Below the pieces are notes generated by a model that saw only the letters and a list, made by a program, of their open reading frames with translations, had not been told where the DNA came from and did no database searches. Positions 9,056-17,712 of a stretch of 64,000 nucleotides of DNA are shown here, piece after piece (positions within the stretch are counted from its first letter, which is position 1; each line of letters begins with the position of its first letter). The DNA comes from Acidobacteriota bacterium (GTDB taxonomy: Bacteria; Acidobacteriota; Terriglobia; Terriglobales; Acidobacteriaceae). A program made the translations under genes and the position numbers. The stretch lies in NCBI GenBank assembly GCA_016196065.1, contig JACPYL010000027.1:372001-436000 (forward strand). The letters run 5' to 3'.

Positions 9056-9865
9056 ATGGAATACGATAGATCCGTGGCTCTTGTCGAAGTCCGCAATCTA
9101 ACCAAAGTATTCGATGTCAGTGAGTCCGCTTTTGGCGGCCGCTCCGGCCAAGTGCGCGCGGTGGACGATGTCTCGTTCGACATTCAACCGGGCGAGACTC
9201 TTGGCCTGGTGGGCGAATCGGGCTCTGGCAAGAGCACGCTCGGGCGGCTGATTCTGCGGTTGATTGAGCCGACGAGTGGCGCCGTGGCGTTCGGTGGCAA
9301 AGACTTGCTCGCGGCCAACGGTGCGGAGTTGCGCCTTCTTCGCCGCGACATGCAGATCATTTTTCAGGATCCATTTGGCTCGCTCGATCCGCGATTTCGT
9401 GTCGAAGAGGTGATTGCCGAACCGATCATCATCCACGAAAAGATCAGCGGTGATGCGCGGCGGCAGCGTGTTAAGGAATTGTTGCGGGCCGTCGGACTCG
9501 ACGAGTCCGCCATGTCCCGCTATTGCCACGAATTTTCCGGTGGACAGCGGCAGCGTATCGGTATTGCTCGCGCGCTTGCCCTGCGCCCGAAATTCATTGT
9601 GGCCGACGAGCCCGTTTCCGCGCTCGATGTCAGCGTGGGCGCTCAGATCGTGAACCTCCTGCGCCAGTTGCAGCGCGAGTTCGGCCTGACCTACCTCTTT
9701 ATCTCTCATTCCATGCCGGTGGTGCGCTATCTTTCCACCCGGATTGCGGTGATGTATCGCGGCAAGATCGTCGAAATCGGATCGACTGCCCAAGTCACCG
9801 GACGCCCGCAGCACGCCTATACCAGTAGCCTGCTGGCGGCTACGCCAGAGATTGCCGTACAGTAG
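9056..9865 (+). CDS. ABC transporter ATP-binding protein, OppF/DppF type
   Basis: ATPase of 269 residues with Walker [11 protein letters not shown]-loop [14 protein letters not shown], signature [14 protein letters not shown], Walker [14 protein letters not shown] and H-loop LFISH. The FGSLDPRF and SGGQRQR wording is that of peptide/nickel importer ATPases (OppF, DppF). The short 269-residue form and an ending near the [19 protein letters not shown] segment agree. Possible starts are TTG 9047, ATG 9056 and GTG 9074; the ATG is a compromise. No permease, second ATPase or binding protein lies nearby, so it must pair with subunits encoded elsewhere. Confidence 0.85.
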   Translation: MEYDRSVALVEVRNLTKVFDVSESAFGGRSGQVRAVDDVSFDIQPGETLGLVGESGSGKSTLGRLILRLIEPTSGAVAFGGKDLLAANGAELRLLRRDMQIIFQDPFGSLDPRFRVEEVIAEPIIIHEKISGDARRQRVKELLRAVGLDESAMSRYCHEFSGGQRQRIGIARALALRPKFIVADEPVSALDVSVGAQIVNLLRQLQREFGLTYLFISHSMPVVRYLSTRIAVMYRGKIVEIGSTAQVTGRPQHAYTSSLLAATPEIAVQ

Positions 9866-9978
9866 CTGTTCACCGGCGCGCAAACGGCATTCGCCGAAAC
9901 CTTCGCTATTCGCCGACTTGATCTTGATGTCCGTGGAGAAAAAAAACTACAATCCCCGAGAAATTGGAGGAGACAACT

Positions 9979-10731
9979 ATGGCTACCGCTTCCACGATTC
10001 CACCACAAGAAACCGCGCCGCAGTCCCAGGTACAACGTGTGATCAACACTTTCATCGCGCCCAGCAAGACTTTCACCGATCTGCGCCGGAGCGCCAGTTG
10101 GTGGCTGCCGTTTCTGATCGGTGGCATCGTCTACGTCATGTTCATCTACGTGGTCGACCAAAAAGTTGGTTTTAGAAAAGTAGTGGAGAATCAGCTCCGC
10201 ATTCAGCCCAAGCAGGAGGCACGCCTGGAACAATTGCCGGCCGATCAGCGCGAAGCTGCCATGCAGCAACAGACCGGGTTTTGGAAAGTATTCTCCTACA
10301 TCGGGCCGGTAATCGGTCTGGTCTTCTACCTCATCATCGCCGCCGTTCTTTTCGGCACCTTCAAGCTCGCTGCCAACGCCGACATGAAATTCTGGACCAT
10401 GTACGGTCTAACCGTGTTTGCGTGGTTGCCCCAGATATTTGTTTCCTTGCTGGCGATTCTTGCCCTGGTCGCCGGTGTGAGTGCCGATGGGTTCATGATC
10501 CAGAGTCCTGCGACGACGAATCTGGGAGCATTTGTCGACCCATCGTCTTCACCTGCACTGTTCGCCCTACTGAGTTCAATCGATGTCTTTACCTTCTGGA
10601 GTCTTGCCTTGATGGCCATCGGCGCAACCTGCATCAGCAAAGTGAAGCGAGGAACTGCGTTTGCAATTGTGTTTGGTTGGTTCGCATTTTGGGTGGTAGT
10701 CAAAGTCGGGTTGGCCGCTGCCACTTCCTGA
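9979..10731 (+). CDS. Yip1-like integral membrane protein
   Basis: Protein of 250 residues with a polar N-terminus (about 1-45) and five predicted transmembrane helices (near 45-65, 110-135, 140-165, 195-215, 225-245). The VINTFIAPSKTFTDLRRSASWWLPFL opening is typical of bacterial YIP1-domain proteins; the function is unknown. The ATG at 9979 is preceded by GGAGGA, which decides the start. It lies 113 bp after the ABC ATPase gene and 73 bp before the multiheme cytochrome gene. Confidence 0.75.
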   Translation: MATASTIPPQETAPQSQVQRVINTFIAPSKTFTDLRRSASWWLPFLIGGIVYVMFIYVVDQKVGFRKVVENQLRIQPKQEARLEQLPADQREAAMQQQTGFWKVFSYIGPVIGLVFYLIIAAVLFGTFKLAANADMKFWTMYGLTVFAWLPQIFVSLLAILALVAGVSADGFMIQSPATTNLGAFVDPSSSPALFALLSSIDVFTFWSLALMAIGATCISKVKRGTAFAIVFGWFAFWVVVKVGLAAATS

Positions 10732-10804
10732 TGGCGTGACAAGAATCACAGCCATCGCAGAACAGTCTGGCGTATGATCCTTCCTTCCTTTTTTCGGAGG
10801 TGTC

Positions 10805-12118
10805 ATGCGCCATTTTATTTTGCCTGTAGCCGTGTGCTTTGGCCTGGCTCTTGCAGCATTTGCCCAACCAGCGGCAAACAGTAGTGCGTCCTGCGTTGAA
10901 TGTCACAGCAAGCAGACGCCGAGCATCGTGGCCGATTGGAAGTTGAGCAAGCACAGCCAGATGGAAGTCACCTGCGCCACTTGCCACGGCGACCAGCATC
11001 AATCAGCCTCCGACGTTGCGAAGGTGAAGATCCCGACACCCGAAACCTGCGCGCAGTGTCACAAGACTCAAGTTGAGCAGTACATGCACGGGAAGCATTC
11101 CAAGGCTTGGGCGGCCATGCTGGCTATGCCCACGATCCATTGGCAGCCGATGCCGATGATCGAGGGAGAAAAAGGCTGCGGCGGGTGCCACAAGATCGGC
11201 GTGAAGTCGCCGGACGAAATCGCGAAGCTGAGCAAGAACGGCAGTGAGTTTGGCGCGGCTTCATGCGATTCCTGTCACACGCGGCACACATTTTCAGTTG
11301 AGGAAGCGAAGGCTCCGCAGGCCTGTGAAACCTGTCACATGGGCTTTGACCATCCCCAGTGGGAAATGTATTCCTCATCCAAGCACGGAGTCCGTACGGA
11401 CCTGAAGCAGCGCGGGATCTTGCCTGCTGGAGCGGCGGCGCCCACTTGCCAGACCTGCCACATGCAGAACGGCGATCACGGTGTGCGTACGGCATGGGGA
11501 TTTCTTGCGGTTCGCCTTCCTTTGCCTGAAGACAAACAATGGGCGGCGGATCGCGCGGCAATTCTGCAAGCCCTCGGCGTGCTCGATCCCGATGGCAAGC
11601 CGACCGCGTTGGTTGCCACCGTTCAAGCTGCGGATGTTGCCCGCTTGACCCAAGAAGACTGGCAGGGCGAGCGCGACAAGATGCTCAAAGTTTGTAATCA
11701 GTGTCACTCCGGTAATTTCGCCAGGCAGCAACTGCAGGCCGGCGATGACATGATCAAGAATGCCGACCACTTGATGGCCCAGGCAATTCACATTGTTGCC
11801 GACTTGTATAAGGACGGCGTTCTGCCCCAACCCAAGAACTATGCGTATCCGTTCCCGAACCTGCTTACCTTCCACGATGCTCCAACTGTGGTCGAGCAAA
11901 AATTGTTCGTGATGTATCTCGAGCATCGCATGCGCACGTTTCAGGGCACGTTCCACGGCAGCCCCGACTACGCGCTCTGGTATGGCTGGAGCGAGATGCA
12001 ACGCGACTTGACTGAGATCAAGGAACTCGCCGAACAGATGCGGAAGGCAAAGACAGTCGCGGCTGCGAAGCCAGAGGCAGTCAAGCCGGTGGCGCACAAG
12101 CCAGCCCCGAAAAAATGA
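10805..12118 (+). CDS. Octaheme c-type cytochrome, hydroxylamine oxidoreductase-like
   Basis: Exported protein of 437 residues with a signal peptide (1-20, ending AAFAQ) and eight CxxCH heme sites starting at residues 30, 57, 82, 125, 154, 174, 215 and 297. After the last heme comes a helical region of about 130 residues with NADHLMAQAIHIVADLY and HGSPDYALWYGWSEM, the layout of the HAO/octaheme nitrite-hydroxylamine reductase family. The C-terminus is Lys/Pro/Ala-rich. Whether the cross-linking tyrosine of true oxidising HAO is present cannot be settled by eye, so the direction (oxidation or reduction of N compounds) is open. No partner such as a c554 or NrfH-type quinol dehydrogenase gene is adjacent; the ACIII operon starts 4.8 kb downstream. 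Confidence 0.8.
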   Translation: MRHFILPVAVCFGLALAAFAQPAANSSASCVECHSKQTPSIVADWKLSKHSQMEVTCATCHGDQHQSASDVAKVKIPTPETCAQCHKTQVEQYMHGKHSKAWAAMLAMPTIHWQPMPMIEGEKGCGGCHKIGVKSPDEIAKLSKNGSEFGAASCDSCHTRHTFSVEEAKAPQACETCHMGFDHPQWEMYSSSKHGVRTDLKQRGILPAGAAAPTCQTCHMQNGDHGVRTAWGFLAVRLPLPEDKQWAADRAAILQALGVLDPDGKPTALVATVQAADVARLTQEDWQGERDKMLKVCNQCHSGNFARQQLQAGDDMIKNADHLMAQAIHIVADLYKDGVLPQPKNYAYPFPNLLTFHDAPTVVEQKLFVMYLEHRMRTFQGTFHGSPDYALWYGWSEMQRDLTEIKELAEQMRKAKTVAAAKPEAVKPVAHKPAPKK

Positions 12119-12122
12119 AGTG

Positions 12123-12147
12123 GGAGGCGAACTGGAAACTCGCCTCC
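12123..12147. repeat. Hairpin after the octaheme cytochrome gene
   Basis: GGAGGCGA (12123-12130) and TCGCCTCC (12140-12147) form a perfect 8-bp stem with a nine-base loop, 4 bp after the stop codon. There is no T-run, so a role in termination or mRNA stability is possible but unproven. Confidence 0.5.
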
Positions 12148-12181
12148 GCACTAACCTGACCGCATTTACAATTGCTCCCGC

Positions 12182-13336
12182 ATGCACACCGCGGACGTCG
12201 CCATCATCGGTGGAGGCATTGTCGGATCGAGCATTGCCTACCATCTGGTCTCTGCCGGTTGTAAGAATGTGCTCGTGATCGAGCGCGAAACCGCGCAGGG
12301 CAAGGGATCCACCGGCAAGAGCATGGGTGGCGTTCGTGCTCAATTCTCCACGCCCGTCAACATCCAGATGTCGCTCTACTCGATTCCTTTCTACGGGAGT
12401 TTCGAGGAGCGCCTTGGCTACCCCTGTGACTATCGCGCGCAGGGATATCTCTTCTGTGCGACCAGCGAAAAACACATCGCGTACCTGCGCGCGAACTGTG
12501 AAAAACAAGTGGCGATGGGTTTGAAGAACGTGCGTCTTATCTCGGGAGACGAAATTCGCAGCCAGTTTCCGCAGTTGCGCGGCGACGACATTATCGGCGG
12601 CAGTTTCTGTTCGACCGACGGGTTCGTTGATCCCTATAGCGTGATGATCGGCTTTATGACGTGGGCCTCTGACCACGGAGCCGCGCTTTGGAAGAACGCA
12701 ACCGTGACGGGAATTTCGAAGCAGGGCCATGCCTTCGAGATCACGACCACGCGCGATTCGATTTCCGCGGCATCGGTTGTCAACTGTGCCGGAGCCTGGT
12801 CCGCCGGCATTGCCAAGATGCTTGGCATCGATTTGCCGGTGGAGCCGTTACGCCGCATGCTCGTCCCTACCGAACCCTTCGATGCATTCCCGCACACTGC
12901 GCCCATGATCATCGACATGTCGAACGGATTCCATTTCCGTCCGGAGAGCCGCGGCTTTTTATTGGCATGGAACGATCCCGAAGAAACTCCGGGCTACAAG
13001 ATGGACTTCGAGCCTTCGTTCATCGAGAAAATTCTGACCCGTGCCGCCGACCGCGTTCCCATATTTGAGAATGTCGCCGTGAATCCAAAACGTGCATGGG
13101 CAGGCCTGTATGAAATGACGCCGGACCATCATCCCATCCTTGGGGAGTCGCCCGATGTGCCGGGATTTTTCTTTGCCAATGGTTTCAGCGGACACGGCGT
13201 GATGCATTCTCCGGCCACCGGTAAAATCCTCAGTGACTTGATCTTGACTGGCAAGACGGGATTGATCGACGCATCTCTGTTGAACTTTTCTCGTTTCGCC
13301 GAAGGGCGAACGATTCACGAGACGGCGGTGCTGTAG
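12182..13336 (+). CDS. FAD-dependent oxidoreductase, DAO (glycine/D-amino acid oxidase) family
   Basis: Flavoprotein of 384 residues. The N-terminal Rossmann motif is VAIIGGGIVGSSIAYHL (residues 6-22) with the acidic VIERE end. GKSMGGVRAQFS follows, and the C-terminal FAD-contact stretch GLYEMTPDHHPILGE...NGFSGHGVMHSPA is typical of sarcosine/dimethylglycine/proline-type dehydrogenases. The substrate is a secondary or tertiary amine or amino acid; the exact one is unknown. The ATG at 12182 begins the beta strand almost at once. A second DAO family gene follows after 31 bp, so they are probably one transcription unit. Confidence 0.85.
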   Translation: MHTADVAIIGGGIVGSSIAYHLVSAGCKNVLVIERETAQGKGSTGKSMGGVRAQFSTPVNIQMSLYSIPFYGSFEERLGYPCDYRAQGYLFCATSEKHIAYLRANCEKQVAMGLKNVRLISGDEIRSQFPQLRGDDIIGGSFCSTDGFVDPYSVMIGFMTWASDHGAALWKNATVTGISKQGHAFEITTTRDSISAASVVNCAGAWSAGIAKMLGIDLPVEPLRRMLVPTEPFDAFPHTAPMIIDMSNGFHFRPESRGFLLAWNDPEETPGYKMDFEPSFIEKILTRAADRVPIFENVAVNPKRAWAGLYEMTPDHHPILGESPDVPGFFFANGFSGHGVMHSPATGKILSDLILTGKTGLIDASLLNFSRFAEGRTIHETAVL

Positions 13337-13367
13337 TCACGGATCGAACGCCCCGCGATCATTTACT

Positions 13368-14678
13368 ATGGTCGCCGCAAAGCTCATGCCCCAGGAACTC
13401 AACTACTGGTTGACCACGGTCGAGATGCCGGCTTCTCCGCCGCAGCCTTTGCCTGAGATCGTCGACGTCGCCGTAGTGGGTGCAGGCTTTACCGGTCTCT
13501 CGGCCGCCCTCGCGCTCGCGAAACGAGGTGCAAAGGTCGTGGTACTCGAGTCCGAAACCATCGGATGGGGCGCCAGTTCGCGCAATGGCGGCATGGTGCT
13601 TTCCGGACTGAAACTTGGCGTCAACCAGTTGATCTCCAAGTATGGACGCGAACTCACGCGTCGCATGTACGCGGCATCGCTCGACACCATCGCGTCCGTC
13701 GAACGCATTGTCCGAGAGGAAAACATCGCTTGCGACTTTGCACGCAGCGGTCACCTTGAAGTTGCCTGTAAGCAGAGCCACTTCGACGACTACGCCCGGC
13801 AGGTCGAAGTCATCGCGCGCGAATTCAATCATCAATTGAAGATTGTGCCGCGCGCGGATCTCCGCAGTGAAATTGGCTCCGACATTCATTACGGTGGCAT
13901 GGTGGACGAGATCAGCGTGGGCGTGAATCCCGCACGATACGTCGCCGGCCTCGGCGCTGCTGCGATGCGGGCCGGGGCGACCATTCACGAGCGCACCGAA
14001 CTGCAGGGCATAGATCGCGATTCGCAAAACGGCGCGCCGGGATTCCGGCTCAAAACATCCCGCGGAACTTTTCGTGCGCGCAACGTGCTCGTCGGCACCA
14101 GCGGTTATACCGGCGTGGCGACTCCGAAATTAAAGAATAAGATCATCCCCATCGGCTCGTTCATTATTACGACCGAAATCTTGCCGGATGCACTGGCCCG
14201 CGAAGTCAGTCCCCGCAACCGGCAGATCTACGACTCCAAAAATTATCTCTACTATTTCCGCCTGACGCCGGATAACCGCATGCTTTTCGGAGGACGCGCC
14301 GCCTTTTTCCCCGAGACCGATCAGACCATCCGCAAGAGCGCCGAGATTTTGCGCCAGGGGATGATCTCGGTGTATCCGCAGCTGCGCGATACGAAAGTCG
14401 AATACGTTTGGGGCGGCACACTTGATTTTTGTTTCGACATCATGCCCCACGCCGGACAGACCGACGGAATCTACTTCGCTCTTGGATACGCGGGGCACGG
14501 TGTTGCAATGGCGACCTGGCAAGGGCAGAAAATGGCGGAGTGGATCGCAGAAGGGAAGACCGACAATCCGTTTGCCGAGATTCCGTTCCCCGGCGCTCCC
14601 CTCGGACTCTACAACGGTAAACCCTGGTTCCTGCCGTTCGCGGGCGCTTACTATAAGGTGCTCGACTGGGTATCGTAA
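13368..14678 (+). CDS. FAD-dependent oxidoreductase, PuuB/OrdL-like
   Basis: Flavoprotein of 436 residues with NYWLTTVEM near the N-terminus, the FAD motif VAVVGAGFTGLSAALAL (about 30-46) and GWGASSRNGGMV, the hallmark of gamma-glutamylputrescine oxidase and related enzymes. The C-terminus has VEYVWGGTLDFCFDIMPH and ALGYAGHGVAMATWQG. This family oxidises amines to aldehydes with release of peroxide or transfer to a carrier. An aldehyde dehydrogenase two genes downstream would take the product, as PuuC does for PuuB. The ATG at 13368 is used; ATG 13386 (MPQELNYW) is also possible. Confidence 0.85.
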   Translation: MVAAKLMPQELNYWLTTVEMPASPPQPLPEIVDVAVVGAGFTGLSAALALAKRGAKVVVLESETIGWGASSRNGGMVLSGLKLGVNQLISKYGRELTRRMYAASLDTIASVERIVREENIACDFARSGHLEVACKQSHFDDYARQVEVIAREFNHQLKIVPRADLRSEIGSDIHYGGMVDEISVGVNPARYVAGLGAAAMRAGATIHERTELQGIDRDSQNGAPGFRLKTSRGTFRARNVLVGTSGYTGVATPKLKNKIIPIGSFIITTEILPDALAREVSPRNRQIYDSKNYLYYFRLTPDNRMLFGGRAAFFPETDQTIRKSAEILRQGMISVYPQLRDTKVEYVWGGTLDFCFDIMPHAGQTDGIYFALGYAGHGVAMATWQGQKMAEWIAEGKTDNPFAEIPFPGAPLGLYNGKPWFLPFAGAYYKVLDWVS

Positions 14679-14682
14679 GAAA

Positions 14683-14794
14683 CAGGTTTCAGGTCCTAGG
14701 TGTTAGGTCTCAGGTCTTTAAAACCGCAGCCGCCGGTGACGTTGTAGTTTTGCCTAATACCTAGTACCTGACACCTAAGACCTGACACCTGCAT
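14683..14794. repeat. Heptamer-phased inverted repeat before the AhpD-like gene
   Basis: The left arm from 14683 is CAGGTTT, CAGGTCC, TAGGTGT, TAGGTCT, CAGGTCT. The right arm from 14753 is CCTAATA, CCTAGTA, CCTGACA, CCTAAGA, CCTGACA. The arms are complementary apart from scattered mismatches and enclose about 35 bp. The repeat begins 5 bp after the stop of the oxidoreductase and ends 15 bp before the next ATG. Confidence 0.85.
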
Positions 14795-14809
14795 TTTCTG
14801 GAGAACCTT

Positions 14810-15214
14810 ATGTCCCTATTCGGCCTCATTGAATACGATCAAGCCAGCCCCGAAGTGCGCGCGATTTATGACGACATCATGGCGACGCGCAAGACCGACT
14901 GGATCAACAATTTCTGGAAAGCGATCGCCCATGATCCCGTGATGCTCAAGCGCACATGGGAAGACATCAAGCAGATCATGGCTCCCGGCGCTCTTGATCC
15001 GCTCACAAAAGAGATGATCTACGTTGCCGTATCGGTGACGAATCAGTGCGAGTACTGCATCGCCTCGCACACCGCTTCCGCCCAAAAGAAAGGCATGACT
15101 GACGCGCAGTTCAAAGAATTGATGTCAGTCGTGGGGATGGCGAATGAAACCAACCGTCTCGTCGCCGGGTATCAAGTCGAGGTCGACGAAGCATTCAAGC
15201 GGCCTGCAAAATAG
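14810..15214 (+). CDS. Carboxymuconolactone decarboxylase/AhpD-like protein
   Basis: Small helical protein of 134 residues. CEYCIASHTASAQKKGM (from about residue 76) gives the CxxC...H redox site of AhpD-type alkylhydroperoxidases, set in the CMD fold. The catalytic cysteine pair would reduce peroxides, which fits beside two flavin oxidases that can make H2O2; that link is inference. The ATG at 14810 has GGAGAA upstream. The aldehyde dehydrogenase gene follows within 35 bp. Confidence 0.85.
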   Translation: MSLFGLIEYDQASPEVRAIYDDIMATRKTDWINNFWKAIAHDPVMLKRTWEDIKQIMAPGALDPLTKEMIYVAVSVTNQCEYCIASHTASAQKKGMTDAQFKELMSVVGMANETNRLVAGYQVEVDEAFKRPAK

Positions 15215-15222
15215 CGGTGAAG

Positions 15223-15228
15223 TTCTAT
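15223..15228 (+). promoter_or_regulatory. Possible -10 box ahead of the aldehyde dehydrogenase
   Basis: TATAAT 8 bp after the AhpD-like stop codon and 22 bp before the chosen ATG at 15250. It suggests a separate internal promoter and argues against the GTG start at 15217, which would lie upstream of the transcript. The -35 region is not convincing. Confidence 0.4.
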
Positions 15229-15249
15229 AATCGTCGCGGGGGTGAGGGA

Positions 15250-16695
15250 ATGGCCGAACTGACGATCGCTCCAGTTGCGACCCACGGATTTTTTCTAGAC
15301 GGGAAGTGGCTGGAGGAAGGCGACCTCGTCGATGTTCGCGCTCCCTACGACGGATCGATCGTTGGCCGAGTGTTTCGCGGCCGTCGCGAACATGCCGAGC
15401 TAGCCATTGCCGCTGCCGTCAAAGCGTTCGGTACCACACGCCGTCTGCCCGCCTTTGAGCGCCAGCGCGTTCTTCGCCAGATTGCCGAAGGAATCCAGGC
15501 GCGGCGCGAAGAATTCGCCCGTACGCTTGCGCAGGAAGCGGGCAAGCCCATCAAGACCGCGCGTCTTGAAGTGGACCGCGCCATGATCACCTTCGGCATC
15601 GCTGCCGAAGAAACCGTGCGCGGCTACGGAGAATATCTCCCACTCGACTGGCAGCAATCGACCGTCGGACGCTGGGGGATCGTCAAACGCTTTCCTCTCG
15701 GCCCCATTGCCGGAATCTCGCCGTTTAATTTCCCGCTGAACCTGGTTGCTCACAAAGTCGCTCCCGCCATGGCTGCCGGATGTTCCATGATCCTCAAGCC
15801 CGCTCCGCAGACTCCGCTGAGCGCGTTGCTGTTGGCGGAAGTGGTTCAGCAGGCAGGCTGGCCTGATGGTGGACTCAATGTGCTGCTGCTCTCCAACGAA
15901 GATTCCGAATTGCTGGTAACCGATGATCGAATCAAGCTCATCAGTTTTACCGGCAGCGCCGCCGTCGGATGGGCCATCAAAGATAAAGCCGGAAGAAAGA
16001 AAGTCGTCCTCGAACTCGGCGGTAACTCCGGGGTCATCGTGCACAGCGACTGCGATCTGCAATACGCTGCCGAACGTTGCGTTACCGGAGGCTTCGCCTA
16101 CGCCGGTCAGTCCTGCATTTCCGTACAGCGCATCCTGGTCGAACATTCCGTCTACGGCAAATTCACCGAATTGTTGCTCGAAGAGACAAAGAAGCTGAAA
16201 GTCGGCGACCCGCTCGACGAAGCCAGCGACCTGGGCCCGATGATCCGCGAAAGTGACGCCATCCGTGCCGCGGATTGGATTCAAGAGGCGGTGCGCGGTG
16301 GGGCGCGCCTGCTTTGCGGCGGCAAGAGAAAAGGTTCTCTCCTCGAGCCCACCGTTCTTTCCGGCACGCGCTCCGACATGAAAGTGAATTGTCAGGAAAT
16401 TTTTGCGCCGGTGGTGACGGTTGAGCCCTACCACGACTTCTCTTCCGCATTGAAGGAAATCAACAACTCCCCGTACGGACTACAGGCTGGCCTCTTCACG
16501 CGCGATGCCAAACTTATCTTCCAGGCGTATGAGGAGTTGGAAGTCGGCGGACTGATTGCCGGCGATGTGCCGACATTCCGAGTCGAACACATGCCCTATG
16601 GTGGAGTGAAAGATTCAGGATTAGGGCGCGAAGGCTTGCGCGATTCGATTCAGGAGATGACCGAACCGAAACTTTTGGTCATGAACCTGCGCTAA
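15250..16695 (+). CDS. Aldehyde dehydrogenase (NAD(P)+-dependent)
   Basis: ALDH superfamily enzyme of 481 residues. GISPFNFPLNLVAHKVAPA is the cofactor-binding segment, LELGGNSGVIV carries the general-base Glu, and FAYAGQSCISVQRILVE has the nucleophilic Cys. The end contains VEHMPYGGVKDSGLGREG. It would oxidise an aldehyde to an acid, plausibly the product of the upstream amine oxidases. The ATG at 15250 is preceded by GGTGAGG; the GTG at 15217 would add 11 residues without family similarity. Confidence 0.9.
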   Translation: MAELTIAPVATHGFFLDGKWLEEGDLVDVRAPYDGSIVGRVFRGRREHAELAIAAAVKAFGTTRRLPAFERQRVLRQIAEGIQARREEFARTLAQEAGKPIKTARLEVDRAMITFGIAAEETVRGYGEYLPLDWQQSTVGRWGIVKRFPLGPIAGISPFNFPLNLVAHKVAPAMAAGCSMILKPAPQTPLSALLLAEVVQQAGWPDGGLNVLLLSNEDSELLVTDDRIKLISFTGSAAVGWAIKDKAGRKKVVLELGGNSGVIVHSDCDLQYAAERCVTGGFAYAGQSCISVQRILVEHSVYGKFTELLLEETKKLKVGDPLDEASDLGPMIRESDAIRAADWIQEAVRGGARLLCGGKRKGSLLEPTVLSGTRSDMKVNCQEIFAPVVTVEPYHDFSSALKEINNSPYGLQAGLFTRDAKLIFQAYEELEVGGLIAGDVPTFRVEHMPYGGVKDSGLGREGLRDSIQEMTEPKLLVMNLR

Positions 16696-16819
16696 GGGTT
16701 TCAAAACGGGAAAACGATTTGAACGCCTCATCGGAGCCGTTTCCGTTGTGAATTTCAACGCCTTCAGTGATTTGATTTCATTTTTCGTGAATTAAAAAAG
16801 AAAAGCTGCAAGCAAAGTG

Positions 16820-16847
16820 TTGAACAAAACCATTCAACTGCTATAAT
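16820..16847 (+). promoter_or_regulatory. Promoter of the ACIII/caa3 operon
   Basis: TTGAAC (16820-16825), a 16-bp spacer and TATAAT (16842-16847) make a near-consensus sigma-70 promoter. It lies in the 163-bp gap after the aldehyde dehydrogenase and about 100 bp upstream of the chosen actA ATG, and is the only strong promoter seen before the 13-kb respiratory operon. The gap itself is unusually AT-rich around 16770-16805. Confidence 0.7.
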
Positions 16848-16954
16848 CACCCGTTTTAGTGTCCACGGTCACAGCTGAGTGTGACCTAATTCACAGCGAA
16901 GCGAAGACTCGGGAGCGGCGTGACCGTTCCCACCAGGCGGAAGACTCGATCGAC

Positions 16955-17662
16955 ATGCAGATTTTTCCACGCAGCAGCAACAACATTGCCCGCGCTTCGT
17001 TGGTAATCGTTGCCGTTGTCGTCGCCGGATTAGGCTGGGTTCTGTGGGAACTCGAGCGCACGCCCTACGTGACCAATGCAGGCGTCCGGAAACCGCAACC
17101 GGTGCCGTTCAGCCATCAACACCATGTCACCGGACTCGGTATTGACTGCCGTTATTGCCATACTTCGGTGGAGGTGTCCAGTTTTGCCGGCATTCCTCCG
17201 ACCAAGACTTGCATGAATTGCCACTCCCAGATCTGGACCAACGCCGCTTATCTGGAGCCGGTGCGCGAGAGTTATCGCAACGGCAAGTCGATTGAGTGGT
17301 CGCGCGTCAATCAGGTTCCGAATTTCGTTTATTTCAATCACAGCATCCACATCAACAAGGGCGTAGGCTGCAACACCTGCCATGGCCCCGTCGACAAGAT
17401 GCCGTATGTCTATCAGTACGCGTCCCTGCAAATGGAATTCTGCCTGGATTGCCATCGTGCACCGCAGAAGTATCTGCGTCCGCGCGAGCAGGTCTTCAAT
17501 ATGCGATACGAGCCGCCGGCCAAGAACCCGTTGCATGAGAACGATGTGGAAGTGAATGGGCACACCTACACGGATCAGATCGAACTCGGCAACGCGCTGA
17601 AAGATCTGTACAAGGTGCGCTCGGTCAAGGCCATCACAAGTTGCAGCACCTGCCACCGCTAG
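16955..17662 (+). CDS. actA: ACIII subunit ActA, pentaheme cytochrome c
   Basis: Membrane-anchored cytochrome of 235 residues. One N-terminal transmembrane helix (about 14-32) is followed by a periplasmic domain with five CxxCH sites at residues 65, 86, 139, 163 and 230, exactly the number in ActA of alternative complex III. It passes electrons from the complex to cytochrome c or the oxidase. The ATG at 16955 (MQIFPRSSNN) matches the known N-terminal style; the frame is open to GTG 16859, but that would add 32 polar residues. First gene of the actABCDEF operon. Confidence 0.93.
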   Translation: MQIFPRSSNNIARASLVIVAVVVAGLGWVLWELERTPYVTNAGVRKPQPVPFSHQHHVTGLGIDCRYCHTSVEVSSFAGIPPTKTCMNCHSQIWTNAAYLEPVRESYRNGKSIEWSRVNQVPNFVYFNHSIHINKGVGCNTCHGPVDKMPYVYQYASLQMEFCLDCHRAPQKYLRPREQVFNMRYEPPAKNPLHENDVEVNGHTYTDQIELGNALKDLYKVRSVKAITSCSTCHR

Positions 17663-17712
17663 CGGCAGATAAATAAGACGGATTTCGCGACACGATTAAC
17701 GACGAAACGAAA

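Noticed and set aside
11375-12730. 451-residue minus-strand open frame
   Set aside because: It runs across the octaheme cytochrome and the first FAD oxidoreductase, both well supported on the plus strand. High GC content opens antisense frames.
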